64,000 nucleotides of DNA from Paenibacillus_E sp042676385 (GCF_042676385.1 NZ_JBHTHA010000017.1:124001-188000), one strand, 5' to 3'; positions 41,298-49,730 are shown, counted from the first letter of the stretch. Numbers and translations are program-made. Notes: generated by a model not told the origin, from the letters alone.

Positions 41298-42059
41298 TTA
41301 TAACAAATCCCAGATCTGTTTGCCGATTAACAGCACACAGACGGTTAGGAACAACGGCCGCACATAAGAGGCGCCTTTACGAATCGCCATGCGTGAACCA
41401 AGCAAGGACCCGCAGATCATCGCCAGTCCCATCGGTATGCCCACCCCGTAATGGATAGAGCCTATCGCTATGAAAGTAGCCAAGCTCGCAATGTTGCTGC
41501 CGAAATTCAGCACTTTGGCATTGCCGGCCGCTTTGACAAAATCGAACCCCAGCATAAGGAAAGTGAAGATTAGGAACGAACCTGTGCCCGGTCCGAAGAA
41601 TCCGTCATAAAAGCCGAGGCCAAATGCGGCGATCCCCATGAGCCAGGCTGTTTTAGCGGAGAATTGGTGAAACGTGGACTGCTCGCCCCAACTTTTGCGC
41701 ATTACCGTATAGATCGCAATCCCAACGAGCATGACAATAACTAGCGGTTTCAAAAAATCGGAAGGGATTTGGCGCAGCACCATGGTGCCGCTTACCGCCC
41801 CTGTCAGCGACAGCAAGAATAATCCGCGCACCGTCTTCAAATCCACGTTGCCCGATCGCATGAAGGAGATCGTACTCGTCAAGGACGACATCGTACTGGC
41901 CAGCTTATTCGTTCCTAGCACAACCGCCGGGGGCAGCCCTGTAGCGAGCAGAACGGGGACCGCAATCAGGCCCCCTCCCCCAACGACTGAATCCACATAG
42001 GCCGCTAAGAAGCCGCCGACGATCACGAAGATCATCATTTCCACACTTAAATGTGCCAT
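41298..42059 (-). CDS. TSUP (TauE/SafE) family membrane protein
   Basis: A 253-aa, seven- or eight-TM protein with both family repeats: GGFLAAYVDSVVGGGGLIAVPVLLATGLPP and GFYDGFFGPGTGSFLIF. Members export sulfite, sulfoacetate and other organic anions. It lies between the glutamine transporter and glnKL, 17 bp from glnP, hence probably in the same transcript; its link with glutamine is not obvious. Confidence 0.9.
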   Translation of the reverse strand: MAHLSVEMMIFVIVGGFLAAYVDSVVGGGGLIAVPVLLATGLPPAVVLGTNKLASTMSSLTSTISFMRSGNVDLKTVRGLFLLSLTGAVSGTMVLRQIPSDFLKPLVIVMLVGIAIYTVMRKSWGEQSTFHQFSAKTAWLMGIAAFGLGFYDGFFGPGTGSFLIFTFLMLGFDFVKAAGNAKVLNFGSNIASLATFIAIGSIHYGVGIPMGLAMICGSLLGSRMAIRKGASYVRPLFLTVCVLLIGKQIWDLL

Positions 42060-42076
42060 ACTGCGAGCCCCTTCTC

Positions 42077-42727
42077 TTACGCTAATTTCGTTTCCAATCT
42101 GCGTGCCGCCAGGGATAGCGCATAATTGACGGCGAAGTAAAGAATCGCCACCAGCAGCAAAATCGGAATCGTATAACTATAGCTTTGACCGATTACGATT
42201 TTCGCATTATGCATCAGCTCCGGCAATGAGATCACAACCGCCAGAGACGAATCCTTCAGCAGCGAAATGAATTGGCTGACCAGTGGTGGCACCATGCGGC
42301 GCAGCCCCTGCGGGAGCACAATGTGCCACAGCGTTTGCACATAGCTAAGACCTGAGGAACGAGCTGCCTCGACTTGCCCCTTGTCAACGGAAATGAGGCC
42401 GCTTCGCACAATCTCCGCAATCATCGCACCTTCGAACACCGTCAAAGCAACGATGGCCGAGTTCATGACACCGAGCTTAATCCCGATATCAGGCAAAGCG
42501 AAGCATGTAAAAAATATAATCAATAAGAGCGGCAAATTACGGATAAGTTCTACCAATACACCCAAAATCGGCGATATGACAGGCATTTTCGTGTAACGAA
42601 TCGTACCTACGACACAGCCTACTACAAAGCTTAACACAATGGAGATAAAAGCTACCTTCAGCGTCATGTAAAAGCCTTCAAAAATAAATCTTATGTTATC
42701 CGGCGAAAAAGCATGTAAAATGTCCAT
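42077..42727 (-). CDS. glnP: Glutamine ABC transporter permease (GlnP)
   Basis: A 216-aa HisMQ-type permease with five TM helices. EAA loop: SGLSYVQTLWHIVLPQGLRRMVPPL; also IRNLPLLLIIFF and SSLAVVISLPEL. GGAGGG before the ATG. Forms the membrane channel together with GlnM. Confidence 0.9.
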   Translation of the reverse strand: MDILHAFSPDNIRFIFEGFYMTLKVAFISIVLSFVVGCVVGTIRYTKMPVISPILGVLVELIRNLPLLLIIFFTCFALPDIGIKLGVMNSAIVALTVFEGAMIAEIVRSGLISVDKGQVEAARSSGLSYVQTLWHIVLPQGLRRMVPPLVSQFISLLKDSSLAVVISLPELMHNAKIVIGQSYSYTIPILLLVAILYFAVNYALSLAARRLETKLA

Positions 42728-42762
42728 TCATTCACCCTCCAAGTATGGCGCGAAGACCGGCC

Positions 42763-43416
42763 TCAGCCGCTCCGGGCCAGCTTGCGCTCCAATCGCAGCG
42801 CTACATAGCTGAGCGGAAGCGTCAGCACCAAATAAAGCAAAGCGACAAAAACATAAGTATCGAATGTCGCATACGTCTCCATGGCGACCTGATCGCCGAA
42901 ATACATCAGATCGAAGCCGGCGAATACACCGAGCACCGATGAATTCTTAACCAGGTTAATAAATTGGTTGCTAAGCGGTGGAATAACAATTTTGACCGCT
43001 TGCGGCAGGACGACATGCCACATCGTTTGGATGTAGGTCAAACCAGATGCTTGCGCCGCCTCGGACTGTCCTTTCGGTACCGACATAATGCCGGCCCTGA
43101 TCGCTTCCGCAATAAACGAAGCTGTGTAAACCGTGAGGCCTACGGTTCCGCAGACAAACCCGCTTAGTGTGATGCCTACAGAGGGCAATCCGTAGAAAAA
43201 CACAAAAACAACAAGCAGCAAAGGAATGTTACGAATAAACTCCACATAAGCTGTCCCGATCCAATTCAGCGGCTTCACGGACGAGATGCGGAAAATGGCA
43301 ATGATCGTTCCCAGAACAAAGCTGCCGATCAATGCAATTACGCTGGCAATAATGGTGTTGCCGAAGCCCTTCATGTAGATGTCGAAATAGTCGGTAAAAA
43401 TCGAGAATTCCGGCAT
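42763..43416 (-). CDS. glnM: Glutamine ABC transporter permease (GlnM)
   Basis: A 217-aa HisMQ-type permease. Start at 43416 (MPEFSIFTDYFDIYMKGFGN) with GGGGGGAG upstream; the frame extends 14 codons further without a ribosome site. EAA loop: SGLTYIQTMWHVVLPQAVKIVIPPL; FIRNIPLLLVVF; SSVLGVFAGFDLMYFG. Heterodimer partner of GlnP. Confidence 0.9.
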   Translation of the reverse strand: MPEFSIFTDYFDIYMKGFGNTIIASVIALIGSFVLGTIIAIFRISSVKPLNWIGTAYVEFIRNIPLLLVVFVFFYGLPSVGITLSGFVCGTVGLTVYTASFIAEAIRAGIMSVPKGQSEAAQASGLTYIQTMWHVVLPQAVKIVIPPLSNQFINLVKNSSVLGVFAGFDLMYFGDQVAMETYATFDTYVFVALLYLVLTLPLSYVALRLERKLARSG

Positions 43417-43469
43417 ACGCTCCCCCCTCATATACAGAAGATGGGTGGCGGCAGCCACCCATCATTCAC

Positions 43470-44354
43470 TTACTTGGATGGCGATTGGCCAATCCATTTT
43501 TCATAAATCTTTTTATACTCGCCATTGCTTTGCAGCTTCTTCAGCGCTTCATTGACAGCCGTCTGCAGGGTAGTTTCACCTTTCTTCATCGCGATGCCGT
43601 AAGGCTCATCGGTGAACGGCTCGCCTACCACTTCAAAGTTCTTATCTTGCGCCATCATGCCGTAAAGAATCGCATTGTCCGTCGTCAGCGTCTCACCTTG
43701 ACCTGCTTTCAATGCGCTAAATGCATCCTGGTAGTTATCAAACTCCAGCACCGTAGCATCAGGCGCTTTCGCTTTAATGTTCGTTACGGAAGTGGAGCCC
43801 TTCACAGCCAATACTTTTGTGCCTTTCTTGATGTCCGCGATGCTCTTGATCGGGCTGCCTTTTTTCACAAGCAGGGATTGACCGGCTTTAAAGTAAACAT
43901 CGGAGAATTCCACTTGTTTCTTACGCTCTTCGGTAATCGTCATCGTAGCGACAATCATATCGATCTCTTTGTTGTCGAGCATCGGAATGCGTGTCTTGGA
44001 GGTAACTTCTTTCAGCTCCAATTTCTTCTCGTCGCCAAGGATCTCTTTGGCTAACGCTTTCGCAATATCAACGTCGAAACCTTCAACTTCGCCGCCAGTC
44101 GGGTTTTTCAAACCGAACAGCTTCGTATCGTACTTCACGCCAACGACAAGCTTGCCTCTGCTCTTAATTTCATCCAGCACGGAAGCGCCGCCTGCCGGTT
44201 TCGCGCTGCTTGGCGCGCTGCTGCTTGCCGGGCTCGAAGCCGGTGTGCCTGTCGCGCCCCCCGAAGTTTTGGCGTTGTTTCCACACCCCGATAATACGAA
44301 TACCATGGCCAACATAAACGTGAAACAACTCATCATCCATTTTCTTGTCATCAT
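43470..44354 (-). CDS. glnH: Glutamine-binding lipoprotein (GlnH)
   Basis: A 294-aa family 3 solute-binding protein. Lipobox LSGC at residues 21-24 followed by a Ser/Ala/Pro linker (to about 55). Binding-fold marks: LVVGVKYDTKLFGLKNPTG, GEVEGFDVDIAKALAKEI, IDMIVATMTITEERKK, VKGSTSVTNIK. Anchored outside the membrane; delivers glutamine (or a related amino acid) to GlnMP. Confidence 0.9.
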   Translation of the reverse strand: MMTRKWMMSCFTFMLAMVFVLSGCGNNAKTSGGATGTPASSPASSSAPSSAKPAGGASVLDEIKSRGKLVVGVKYDTKLFGLKNPTGGEVEGFDVDIAKALAKEILGDEKKLELKEVTSKTRIPMLDNKEIDMIVATMTITEERKKQVEFSDVYFKAGQSLLVKKGSPIKSIADIKKGTKVLAVKGSTSVTNIKAKAPDATVLEFDNYQDAFSALKAGQGETLTTDNAILYGMMAQDKNFEVVGEPFTDEPYGIAMKKGETTLQTAVNEALKKLQSNGEYKKIYEKWIGQSPSK

Positions 44355-44378
44355 TTGAACTTGCTCCCCTCTATATGT

Positions 44379-45107
44379 TTAGTGATTTAAAACCCGATTC
44401 AAAAACAGTCTCGCTCTTTCCTCGCGAGGGTTAGAGAAGAATTCGCCGGGCGGCGCTTCTTCTACGATCTGGCCTTTGTCCATAAACACGACGCGGTCGG
44501 CCACTTCACGGGCAAAACCCATTTCGTGCGTGACGACAACCATCGTCATTCCTTCATGCGCCAGCGTCTTCATAACGTCTAGCACTTCGCCGACCATTTC
44601 CGGATCCAGTGCGGAGGTAGGCTCGTCAAACAGCATAATTTTCGGCTTCATCGCAAGCCCTCTTGCAATCGCCACACGCTGCTGCTGACCACCCGAGAGT
44701 TGTGAAGGAAAGCGCTGCGCTTTATCCTGGATGCCGACTTTCTCGAGGTAATACATCGCCACCTCTTCGGCTTCTTTCTTCGCCATACCGCGCACCTTGA
44801 TTAGCGCCAGCGTGATGTTGTCGATGACTTTCTTGTGGGGATACAGATTGAAATGCTGGAACACCATCCCAATATCCCGGCGCATTTCGTTAATGTTCGT
44901 TTTCTTATCGCTGACCTTGTAGTCGTTTACGATAAGCTCGCCACTTGTAATCGCTTCCAAACGATTGATGCACCTTAACATTGTACTCTTACCCGATCCG
45001 GATGGGCCGACAACAACAACGACCTCACCTTGTTTAATCTGAAGATTGATCCCTTTGAGCACATGAAAATCACCGTAATGCTTCTCTACTTGTTGAAATG
45101 AGATCAA
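44379..45107 (-). CDS. glnQ: Glutamine ABC transporter ATPase (GlnQ)
   Basis: A 242-aa ATPase. Starts at TTG (45107) after AGAGGGGGG. Walker A GPSGSGKST, Q loop MVFQHFNLYPH, signature LSGGQQQRVAIARGLA, Walker B IMLFDEPTSALDP, H loop VVTHEM. First gene of a glnQ-H-M-P operon in the B. subtilis order, preceded by a TnrA/GlnR-type box. Confidence 0.93.
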   Translation of the reverse strand: MISFQQVEKHYGDFHVLKGINLQIKQGEVVVVVGPSGSGKSTMLRCINRLEAITSGELIVNDYKVSDKKTNINEMRRDIGMVFQHFNLYPHKKVIDNITLALIKVRGMAKKEAEEVAMYYLEKVGIQDKAQRFPSQLSGGQQQRVAIARGLAMKPKIMLFDEPTSALDPEMVGEVLDVMKTLAHEGMTMVVVTHEMGFAREVADRVVFMDKGQIVEEAPPGEFFSNPREERARLFLNRVLNH

Positions 45108-45160
45108 TGGAACCCCCCTCTTCGTTGGATCATTAACCGATGTAAAAAATGTAAACTGTT

Positions 45161-45177
45161 TGTTACATAAACTAACA
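45161..45177. promoter_or_regulatory. TnrA/GlnR-type nitrogen box
   Basis: TGTTACATAAACTAACA is an exact match to the consensus TGTNA-N7-TNACA bound by TnrA and GlnR. It lies 54 bp before the glnQ start, a position compatible with nitrogen control of the glutamine transporter. Confidence 0.8.
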
Positions 45178-45307
45178 CTTGGTGCGTTAAATATCCCTAA
45201 CTAACTATGGAATCCTATACAATCCGACATTTGCTCAAAAAAAATATTTAGATTTTTGTAAGAAATCACAATTTTTCAAAGGTTATGGCTAAAGCTCCAC
45301 CCGCAAA

Positions 45308-45354
45308 TAAAAAAGAGCTGGAACCCATTTATATCTGGGATCCCGCTCTTTCTT
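45308..45354 (-). terminator. Terminator of the reductase gene
   Basis: Minus strand AAAGAGCGGGATCCCA pairs with GGGTTCCAGCTCTTT, followed by TTTATTTG. Confidence 0.85.
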
Positions 45355-45368
45355 TTGAATGCAACGAA

Positions 45369-46280
45369 TCAATTAAATTCCGCTTCGATTAAATCCGAGT
45401 TAACGCCAATGGCCGCCCGGTTTCCTTCCGCTGCTGCCCCAATTAGCTGAGCAGGTCCGCTGACGGACATATCGCCTGCAGCATAGACGCCTTTAACATT
45501 TGTTCTGCCTAAGACGTCTGTGACGATACCTTGGAGAGAGTTTAGCTCGAGACCCAGCGTCTCGGCAAATCCAGTAGCCTGCGACCAGCCGATCGTAACG
45601 AAGCCGCCATCCCTAAGCAAATCGGAGCCGTCCTCGAAAACAATTTTCTCTAACATCCCGTTTGTTCCATGCAGGGAGGCAATTTTCTGCTCATAGCATC
45701 GAATTCCCTTATTGGACAACACTTCTTTCTGCTCTGGCGTCACAATATCATTGCCGTTCGTGCAAAGAACAACGTCTTTGCTCCAGTTATATACGACCTT
45801 TGCCATATGAAAAGCATGCTGATTCTCAGCGATAACGACCAATGCTTTGTCTTTTAACTCCCAACCGTCGCAATAGGGACAGTTGAATACGCTTTTACCG
45901 TAATATTCACGAATTCCCTGCACGTCAGGTACAATTTCTTTCAACCCTGTTGCGAGAAGAACGGTACGGGCCCGATAAGACGCTCCAGAATCCGTGATGA
46001 GCTGAAACGCGCCTCCTTCTTCATCTTCCTTGATCAATTGCACGACTCTTTCACCTTGAAATTGAACCGAAGGATACTTCGCTATGTCTTGATGGGCAAT
46101 CTCGCGGAATTCACCGGGCTTCACGCCATCCCTCGTAATGAACCCGTGCGACTCCTGCGTCACCGCATTTCTAGGCTTGTTATCATCAAACAAAACCACT
46201 TGCCTCCGGGCTCTCCCGAGCACTAGGGCAGCATTTAAGCCGGCGGGGCCTCCACCAATAATGGCACAATCAATAACCAT
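45369..46280 (-). CDS. TrxB-like NAD(P)/FAD-dependent oxidoreductase
   Basis: A 303-aa flavoprotein of thioredoxin reductase size. FAD site IIGGGPAGLNAALVLGRA; redox cysteines in FNCPYCDGWELKDK (CPYC rather than the CATC of TrxB); final GVYAAGDMSVSGPAQLIGAAAEGNRAA. The usual second GxGxxA NAD motif is degenerate (VVIAENQHAFHMA), so NADPH use is doubtful. This subgroup often stands beside an Rrf2 regulator, and here a remnant of one lies directly upstream. Confidence 0.88.
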   Translation of the reverse strand: MVIDCAIIGGGPAGLNAALVLGRARRQVVLFDDNKPRNAVTQESHGFITRDGVKPGEFREIAHQDIAKYPSVQFQGERVVQLIKEDEEGGAFQLITDSGASYRARTVLLATGLKEIVPDVQGIREYYGKSVFNCPYCDGWELKDKALVVIAENQHAFHMAKVVYNWSKDVVLCTNGNDIVTPEQKEVLSNKGIRCYEQKIASLHGTNGMLEKIVFEDGSDLLRDGGFVTIGWSQATGFAETLGLELNSLQGIVTDVLGRTNVKGVYAAGDMSVSGPAQLIGAAAEGNRAAIGVNSDLIEAEFN

Positions 46281-46281
46281 G

Positions 46282-46419
46282 TTACATCGACTCCTTTTTC
46301 AAAAATGATGTGAGTTGTTCGTTTGTCCGCTCAGCAATTTCCGCGATGGTACTCCCATGTAAATATTGTTCCAAGGCACGTTCCGCGTCGCACATCACGC
46401 CTTGAATGCAATCATAGAT
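46282..46419 (-). pseudogene. Rrf2 family regulator, C-terminal remnant
   Basis: Reading the minus strand in the frame that ends TAA at 46282-46284 gives DCIQGVMCDAERALEQYLHG then STIAEIAERTNEQLTSFLKK and ESM, matching the C-terminal third of Rrf2 proteins, including the cysteine region and the ALE..L.TIAEI helix. There is an in-frame TAA just before it and no start codon, so the DNA-binding part is deleted. The stop is 1 nt before the ATG of the reductase gene. Confidence 0.75.
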
Positions 46420-46560
46420 TTATTTTGTCTATAATTATAACAATACCAGATTTTACCTTAAATTTCCTTATCTAAATCCATTCTTTAGCAATTATTTCTT
46501 CGCTCATCGATGTAAATTCCTTGCTTTATTGGATGAAGATTCTTTACAATATTGATGAAC

Positions 46561-46592
46561 CTCCCCTGCCTATACTTCGCTAAGAGGCAGGA
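46561..46592. other. Stem-loop before the CheY-like gene
   Basis: CTCC(CC)TGCCT pairs with AGGCAGGAG around a 12-nt loop, followed by TTTCTT. Could be a terminator of lost upstream genes or part of the leader. Confidence 0.35.
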
Positions 46593-46774
46593 GTTTCTTA
46601 CTACTACTTGCCGTAATTTTCTACATGACAGCAGGTTTGCCACCGTCATTCGCTACACATGCAGCGGAAAAAATCGAATTCACTCATACAGTGTGGAATG
46701 AATTACTAATAAAAAGCCCTAATAAAATCTTCGCTTCTCTCCGAAAACATATAGTAGAACAGGAGGAAGCAGCT

Positions 46775-47137
46775 ATGGCAACTAAGATTCTCGTTGTGGA
46801 TCATGTCAAAAGTCTTAGAGGAATTTTACGGCAAATTATTACCAAGATGGGTTACGATGTGCTGGAAGCTTCCAATGGAGCCGAGGCTATTCATAAGTAT
46901 CGAGATAACAAACCTGTTCTGACCACGATGGATTTGAATATGCCGGACATGAATGGCATTGACGTTCTGCGAATCATTAAAGAATTCGATCCTCACGCCA
47001 AAATTGTCATGTGCTCCGCTATGGAGCAGAAGTCGATGATTATCGAAGCGATCCACGCGGGAGCCAAAGATTTCATCTCCAAACCGTTTCACGAGCAAGA
47101 AATGATGGAAACCATGACGAAGCTGCTTGTCATTTGA
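46775..47137 (+). CDS. CheY-like single-domain response regulator
   Basis: A 120-aa receiver. Start at 46775 (MATKILVVDHVKSL) has AGGAGG 8 nt upstream; the longer frame has no support. Phospho-Asp in TTMDLNMPDMNG, Ser in MCSAME, Lys in FISKPF. The acidic pocket reads VVDH instead of VVDD, so the second metal-binding Asp is His. Resembles CheY of chemotaxis operons, but no che genes are near. Phosphorylation chemistry may be altered. Confidence 0.9.
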   Translation: MATKILVVDHVKSLRGILRQIITKMGYDVLEASNGAEAIHKYRDNKPVLTTMDLNMPDMNGIDVLRIIKEFDPHAKIVMCSAMEQKSMIIEAIHAGAKDFISKPFHEQEMMETMTKLLVI

Positions 47138-47223
47138 ACTTGCCCCAGAAAGGCTTCATCACCTCATACATGAATTTGGCGGATTAGGCAAATAATAGCC
47201 AAAATCAAATGAGGTGGTAGCCC

Positions 47224-47871
47224 ATGTGTACTTCGATATCCATTCTTGCCGATGTCTCCGAGCTGGTCAAACAATTTCAAATTGATCGTTTATTGTCCTA
47301 TAGCTCCAACCGTTATGAGGTTCGTCCGACGGAGTCCCTTTCCGCTGTAGTTGTGAACAAAAAGGGAGAACGGCTTCTCGATGAGTTTCGCTGGGGTTTG
47401 ATGCCCTTTTGGGCCAAGGAAGCCGTATGCGGCGACCGAGATTCGATATTTACCAATGAAGTCTTCAGACGTATTGTGAAGAAGCAGCGCTGCGTAATTC
47501 CATGCAGCGGTTTTTATGTTAGCCGCACAGAAGGCAAAGAAACCAAGTGGATTAAATTTAAAATGCGCAGCGGCACGTTCGGCATCGCAGGTCTGTATGA
47601 TGTGTGGCGTTCTCCGTCCGGCGACGAGGAACTGCGCACTTGCATGATGCTGATGACGGAAGCGAACCCACTGGTCTCTCCTTACCAAGGCAGAATGCCG
47701 GCGATACTTGACGAGGAGCAGACTAACCTCTGGCTGCAGCCGGAGTTGAGAGATCCTTACGCACTCAGATCGTTGTTGCGGCCCATGGATGATCTGCTCA
47801 TGGTTGCGAATGTGCTGGCATCGCCGGAAGAGAAACTGGAGGCTAACTCCGATGTCGGTGTGCTCATATAA
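47224..47871 (+). CDS. SRAP (YedK/HMCES) family protein, divergent
   Basis: A 215-aa protein with the SRAP frame: Cys2 at the N-terminus after Met removal (MCTSISILADVSEL), FRWGLMPFWAKEA, RCVIPCSGFYVSR, FGIAGLYDVW. Cys2 makes the DNA-protein crosslink at abasic sites. Two changes: the NAR(S/A)E motif is reduced to FTNEV, and the catalytic His of HxRMP is Gln (YQGRMPAIL, about Q155). It may still cap abasic sites, but reversal should be impaired. AATGAGGTGG precedes the ATG. Confidence 0.88.
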   Translation: MCTSISILADVSELVKQFQIDRLLSYSSNRYEVRPTESLSAVVVNKKGERLLDEFRWGLMPFWAKEAVCGDRDSIFTNEVFRRIVKKQRCVIPCSGFYVSRTEGKETKWIKFKMRSGTFGIAGLYDVWRSPSGDEELRTCMMLMTEANPLVSPYQGRMPAILDEEQTNLWLQPELRDPYALRSLLRPMDDLLMVANVLASPEEKLEANSDVGVLI

Positions 47872-47884
47872 AAAGATGAAATAA

Positions 47885-47916
47885 CCGGGCTCGCGCTATG
47901 CGCGGGTCTTTTTTTC
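47885..47916. terminator. Terminator after the SRAP gene
   Basis: ACCGGGCTCGCGC/GCGCGGGT stem followed by CTTTTTTT; it ends inside the 3' end of the convergent DUF1284 gene. Confidence 0.8.
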
Positions 47917-48330
47917 TACCGGCGGCAATGCCCCTCCACTTGCGATGATGCGAACCCCTTCCTCACAAACGCCGTAAGGCTGCCAGCGGCAGGTGGCACA
48001 AAGATGGCCAATGTCGCTAGGTGCAACATGCTCTGCAACTTGACTGCATATTTCGGCCCAGCTCCGCTCCATTCCTACTTGCAGACCCAGCTTCTCAACA
48101 ATCTCTGCATCCCTTTGGTATACGGTTCTCCCTTCACAGTGCGATTCCTGGTCAGCGGGATAGGCAGCGCATAGATCATCAGGTCCCAGAACGATTCGGA
48201 TCGTCGTCTCCGGATGATTGCGCAGCTTTTCATAAACGGCGGTCATATTTTCACAAAATTGTTCGGAATATCCCATTCCCCTGTAACCTAATAAACAAAG
48301 CAAATGATGTCCCCGAAGGCCGATCGTCAT
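47896..48330 (-). CDS. DUF1284 family protein
   Basis: A 144-aa protein starting MTIGLRGHHLLCLLGYRGMGYS, the invariant N-terminus of DUF1284; AAGGGG is 7 nt before this ATG. Cysteines in LRGHHLLC, DDLCAAYP, SHCEG, and the paired HLCATCRWQPYGVCEEG suggest a metal or Fe-S site. Function unknown. Confidence 0.88.
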   Translation of the reverse strand: MTIGLRGHHLLCLLGYRGMGYSEQFCENMTAVYEKLRNHPETTIRIVLGPDDLCAAYPADQESHCEGRTVYQRDAEIVEKLGLQVGMERSWAEICSQVAEHVAPSDIGHLCATCRWQPYGVCEEGVRIIASGGALPPVEKKTRA

Positions 48331-48514
48331 TGTCATTCCCCTTTTGGATCAAACTCGTCATGTATTACTTAAATGTAGATGATTGCACCGCAACAAATCA
48401 ATACATAATAATTCCAAAAGCGCTGGGGCGAGCGTATATACAAAACCTGTAATTCCAGCTATACTGAATTCGAATAATACAATTTGTATCAATTTATTTT
48501 AGGGAGTGGATATT

Positions 48515-49084
48515 ATGAGAACATTGAAAAAGCAATTTTTTATCATGGCCATCGTATTATTGTTAGCGCTTACTTTTTCTATCGTTCCCGCTTCTGCCGC
48601 ATCGACCTCCGAACCTCAACCCAAATATGACGTTTATCTGAATTTGGATGGGATTCCAGGAGATTCTACAGTTAAAAATTATGAAAAGTGGATTCAGCTT
48701 GCCGATGTTCAATTTGATGTATCCAGTAAGGCAAGCGCCGTAGCAGGCAGTGGAGCAGGCGCCGGCAAGGCAGCTCTGGAAAACTTTACAATCACCAAAC
48801 CCTTTGACTCCGCTTCCATTCCTTTATTTGTGGATATGGCTACCGGAAAAAATATCGCTAAAGGCCAGCTTGTTTTTGTAAGCAATGCCCTGCAACCGGC
48901 TGCAATACTAACCATTGATCTAAGTACAGTTTTTATCAGTGACTATAAGTTCGATGATACCCACGAAACGATTTCACTAAGATTTGGCGGTATCAAGATG
49001 AGCTACACGCCGATCACCGCTAAAGGAACCAAAGGAACTCCCATTACAGGAGGTTGGGACTTTATTAAAAATACGAAGCAGTAA
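48515..49084 (+). CDS. Secreted Hcp-like (type VI tube-fold) protein
   Basis: A 189-aa protein. ATG at 48515 follows GGGAG by 8 nt. Sec signal peptide MRTLKKQFFIMAIVLLLALT..VPASA, cleavage after residue 28. The mature part reads like Hcp1 from end to end: YDVYLNLDGIPGDSTVK (compare the D-x-F/Y-L-K-I-x-G-I-x-G-E-S start of Hcp), WIQLADVQFDVSS, GAGKAALENFTITKPFDSAS, ATGKNIAKGQLVFV, AAILTIDLSTVFISDY, ISLRFGGIKMSYTPITAKGTKGTP, GGWDFIKNTK (compare GWNI..N). The Hcp fold is normally cytoplasmic in Proteobacteria and exported by T6SS; here it has a Sec signal in a Gram-positive background and no T6SS genes around. Function unknown. Confidence 0.8.
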   Translation: MRTLKKQFFIMAIVLLLALTFSIVPASAASTSEPQPKYDVYLNLDGIPGDSTVKNYEKWIQLADVQFDVSSKASAVAGSGAGAGKAALENFTITKPFDSASIPLFVDMATGKNIAKGQLVFVSNALQPAAILTIDLSTVFISDYKFDDTHETISLRFGGIKMSYTPITAKGTKGTPITGGWDFIKNTKQ

Positions 49085-49100
49085 AAAAAGCTGCGCAAGT

Positions 49101-49143
49101 GAAAATCCCCTAGTCCTCTCCAAGAGGCGCTAGGGGATTTCTC
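49101..49143. terminator. Bidirectional terminator between the Hcp-like and Nudix genes
   Basis: AAAATCCCCTAG pairs with CTAGGGGATTT around a loop that itself pairs (CCTCT/AGAGG). Confidence 0.8.
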
Positions 49144-49145
49144 AT

Positions 49146-49730
49146 TCATTTCGAGGCGACGCGAGAATCCGGTACACGGTACAATCCGTACCCCTCCATC
49201 GGAACGATGGGATTCTCGTCGGTAACCAGCCCCGCCGCATCGGCATGCATGGCAACATCGATGAGCCAACGTGTGAAATCGGCAACGTTCATCGACTGCA
49301 TCTCTTCCAGGCTGTAGAAGCCGGCGGCATCGACTTCCACTCCGTCAGGTGCAGGCTCACCGCTAATATAATCCATCTCAAAAGCAATATATAAATTATG
49401 TATGCTTCTCGGTAAATCGCGCACGGCAACAACCCTCTTAACAACAGCTTCGATGCCGGTTTCTTCCATCACTTCACGCTGAATCGTATCATGAATCAAT
49501 TCATGCTGTTCAATGTATCCGCCTGGATTCGTCCATCTGCCTTTACCCGGCTCCTGCGCCCTGCGCACAAGAAGCATTTTGCCTTCCCGCATTACAAGCG
49601 CGCCCACGCCGATGCTATAATTTCCCCAATGTACAAAGCTGCACACCGTACAAGCTCTGCGCAAAGTTCCGTCTACATCCCGAGTCTCTAAAGTCGCCCC
49701 GCAGGACATACAAAATTTGGCTTCCATCAT
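49146..49730 (-). CDS. Nudix hydrolase with N-terminal zinc ribbon
   Basis: A 194-aa protein. Zinc ribbon CMSC...CTVC (residues 7-10 and 27-30) then Nudix domain with box GGYIEQHELIHDTIQREVME-ETGI, complete (G, E, RE, EE). NudC/YjaD-like layout, so NAD(H) or another nucleotide-diphosphate substrate is plausible. AAGGG precedes the ATG. Confidence 0.9.
   Translation of the reverse strand: MMEAKFCMSCGATLETRDVDGTLRRACTVCSFVHWGNYSIGVGALVMREGKMLLVRRAQEPGKGRWTNPGGYIEQHELIHDTIQREVMEETGIEAVVKRVVAVRDLPRSIHNLYIAFEMDYISGEPAPDGVEVDAAGFYSLEEMQSMNVADFTRWLIDVAMHADAAGLVTDENPIVPMEGYGLYRVPDSRVASK

Noticed and set aside
48515..49084. A type VI secretion locus around the Hcp-like gene
   Set aside because: Neighbours are DUF1284 and Nudix proteins; no VgrG, sheath, ClpV or membrane-complex genes are in the window.
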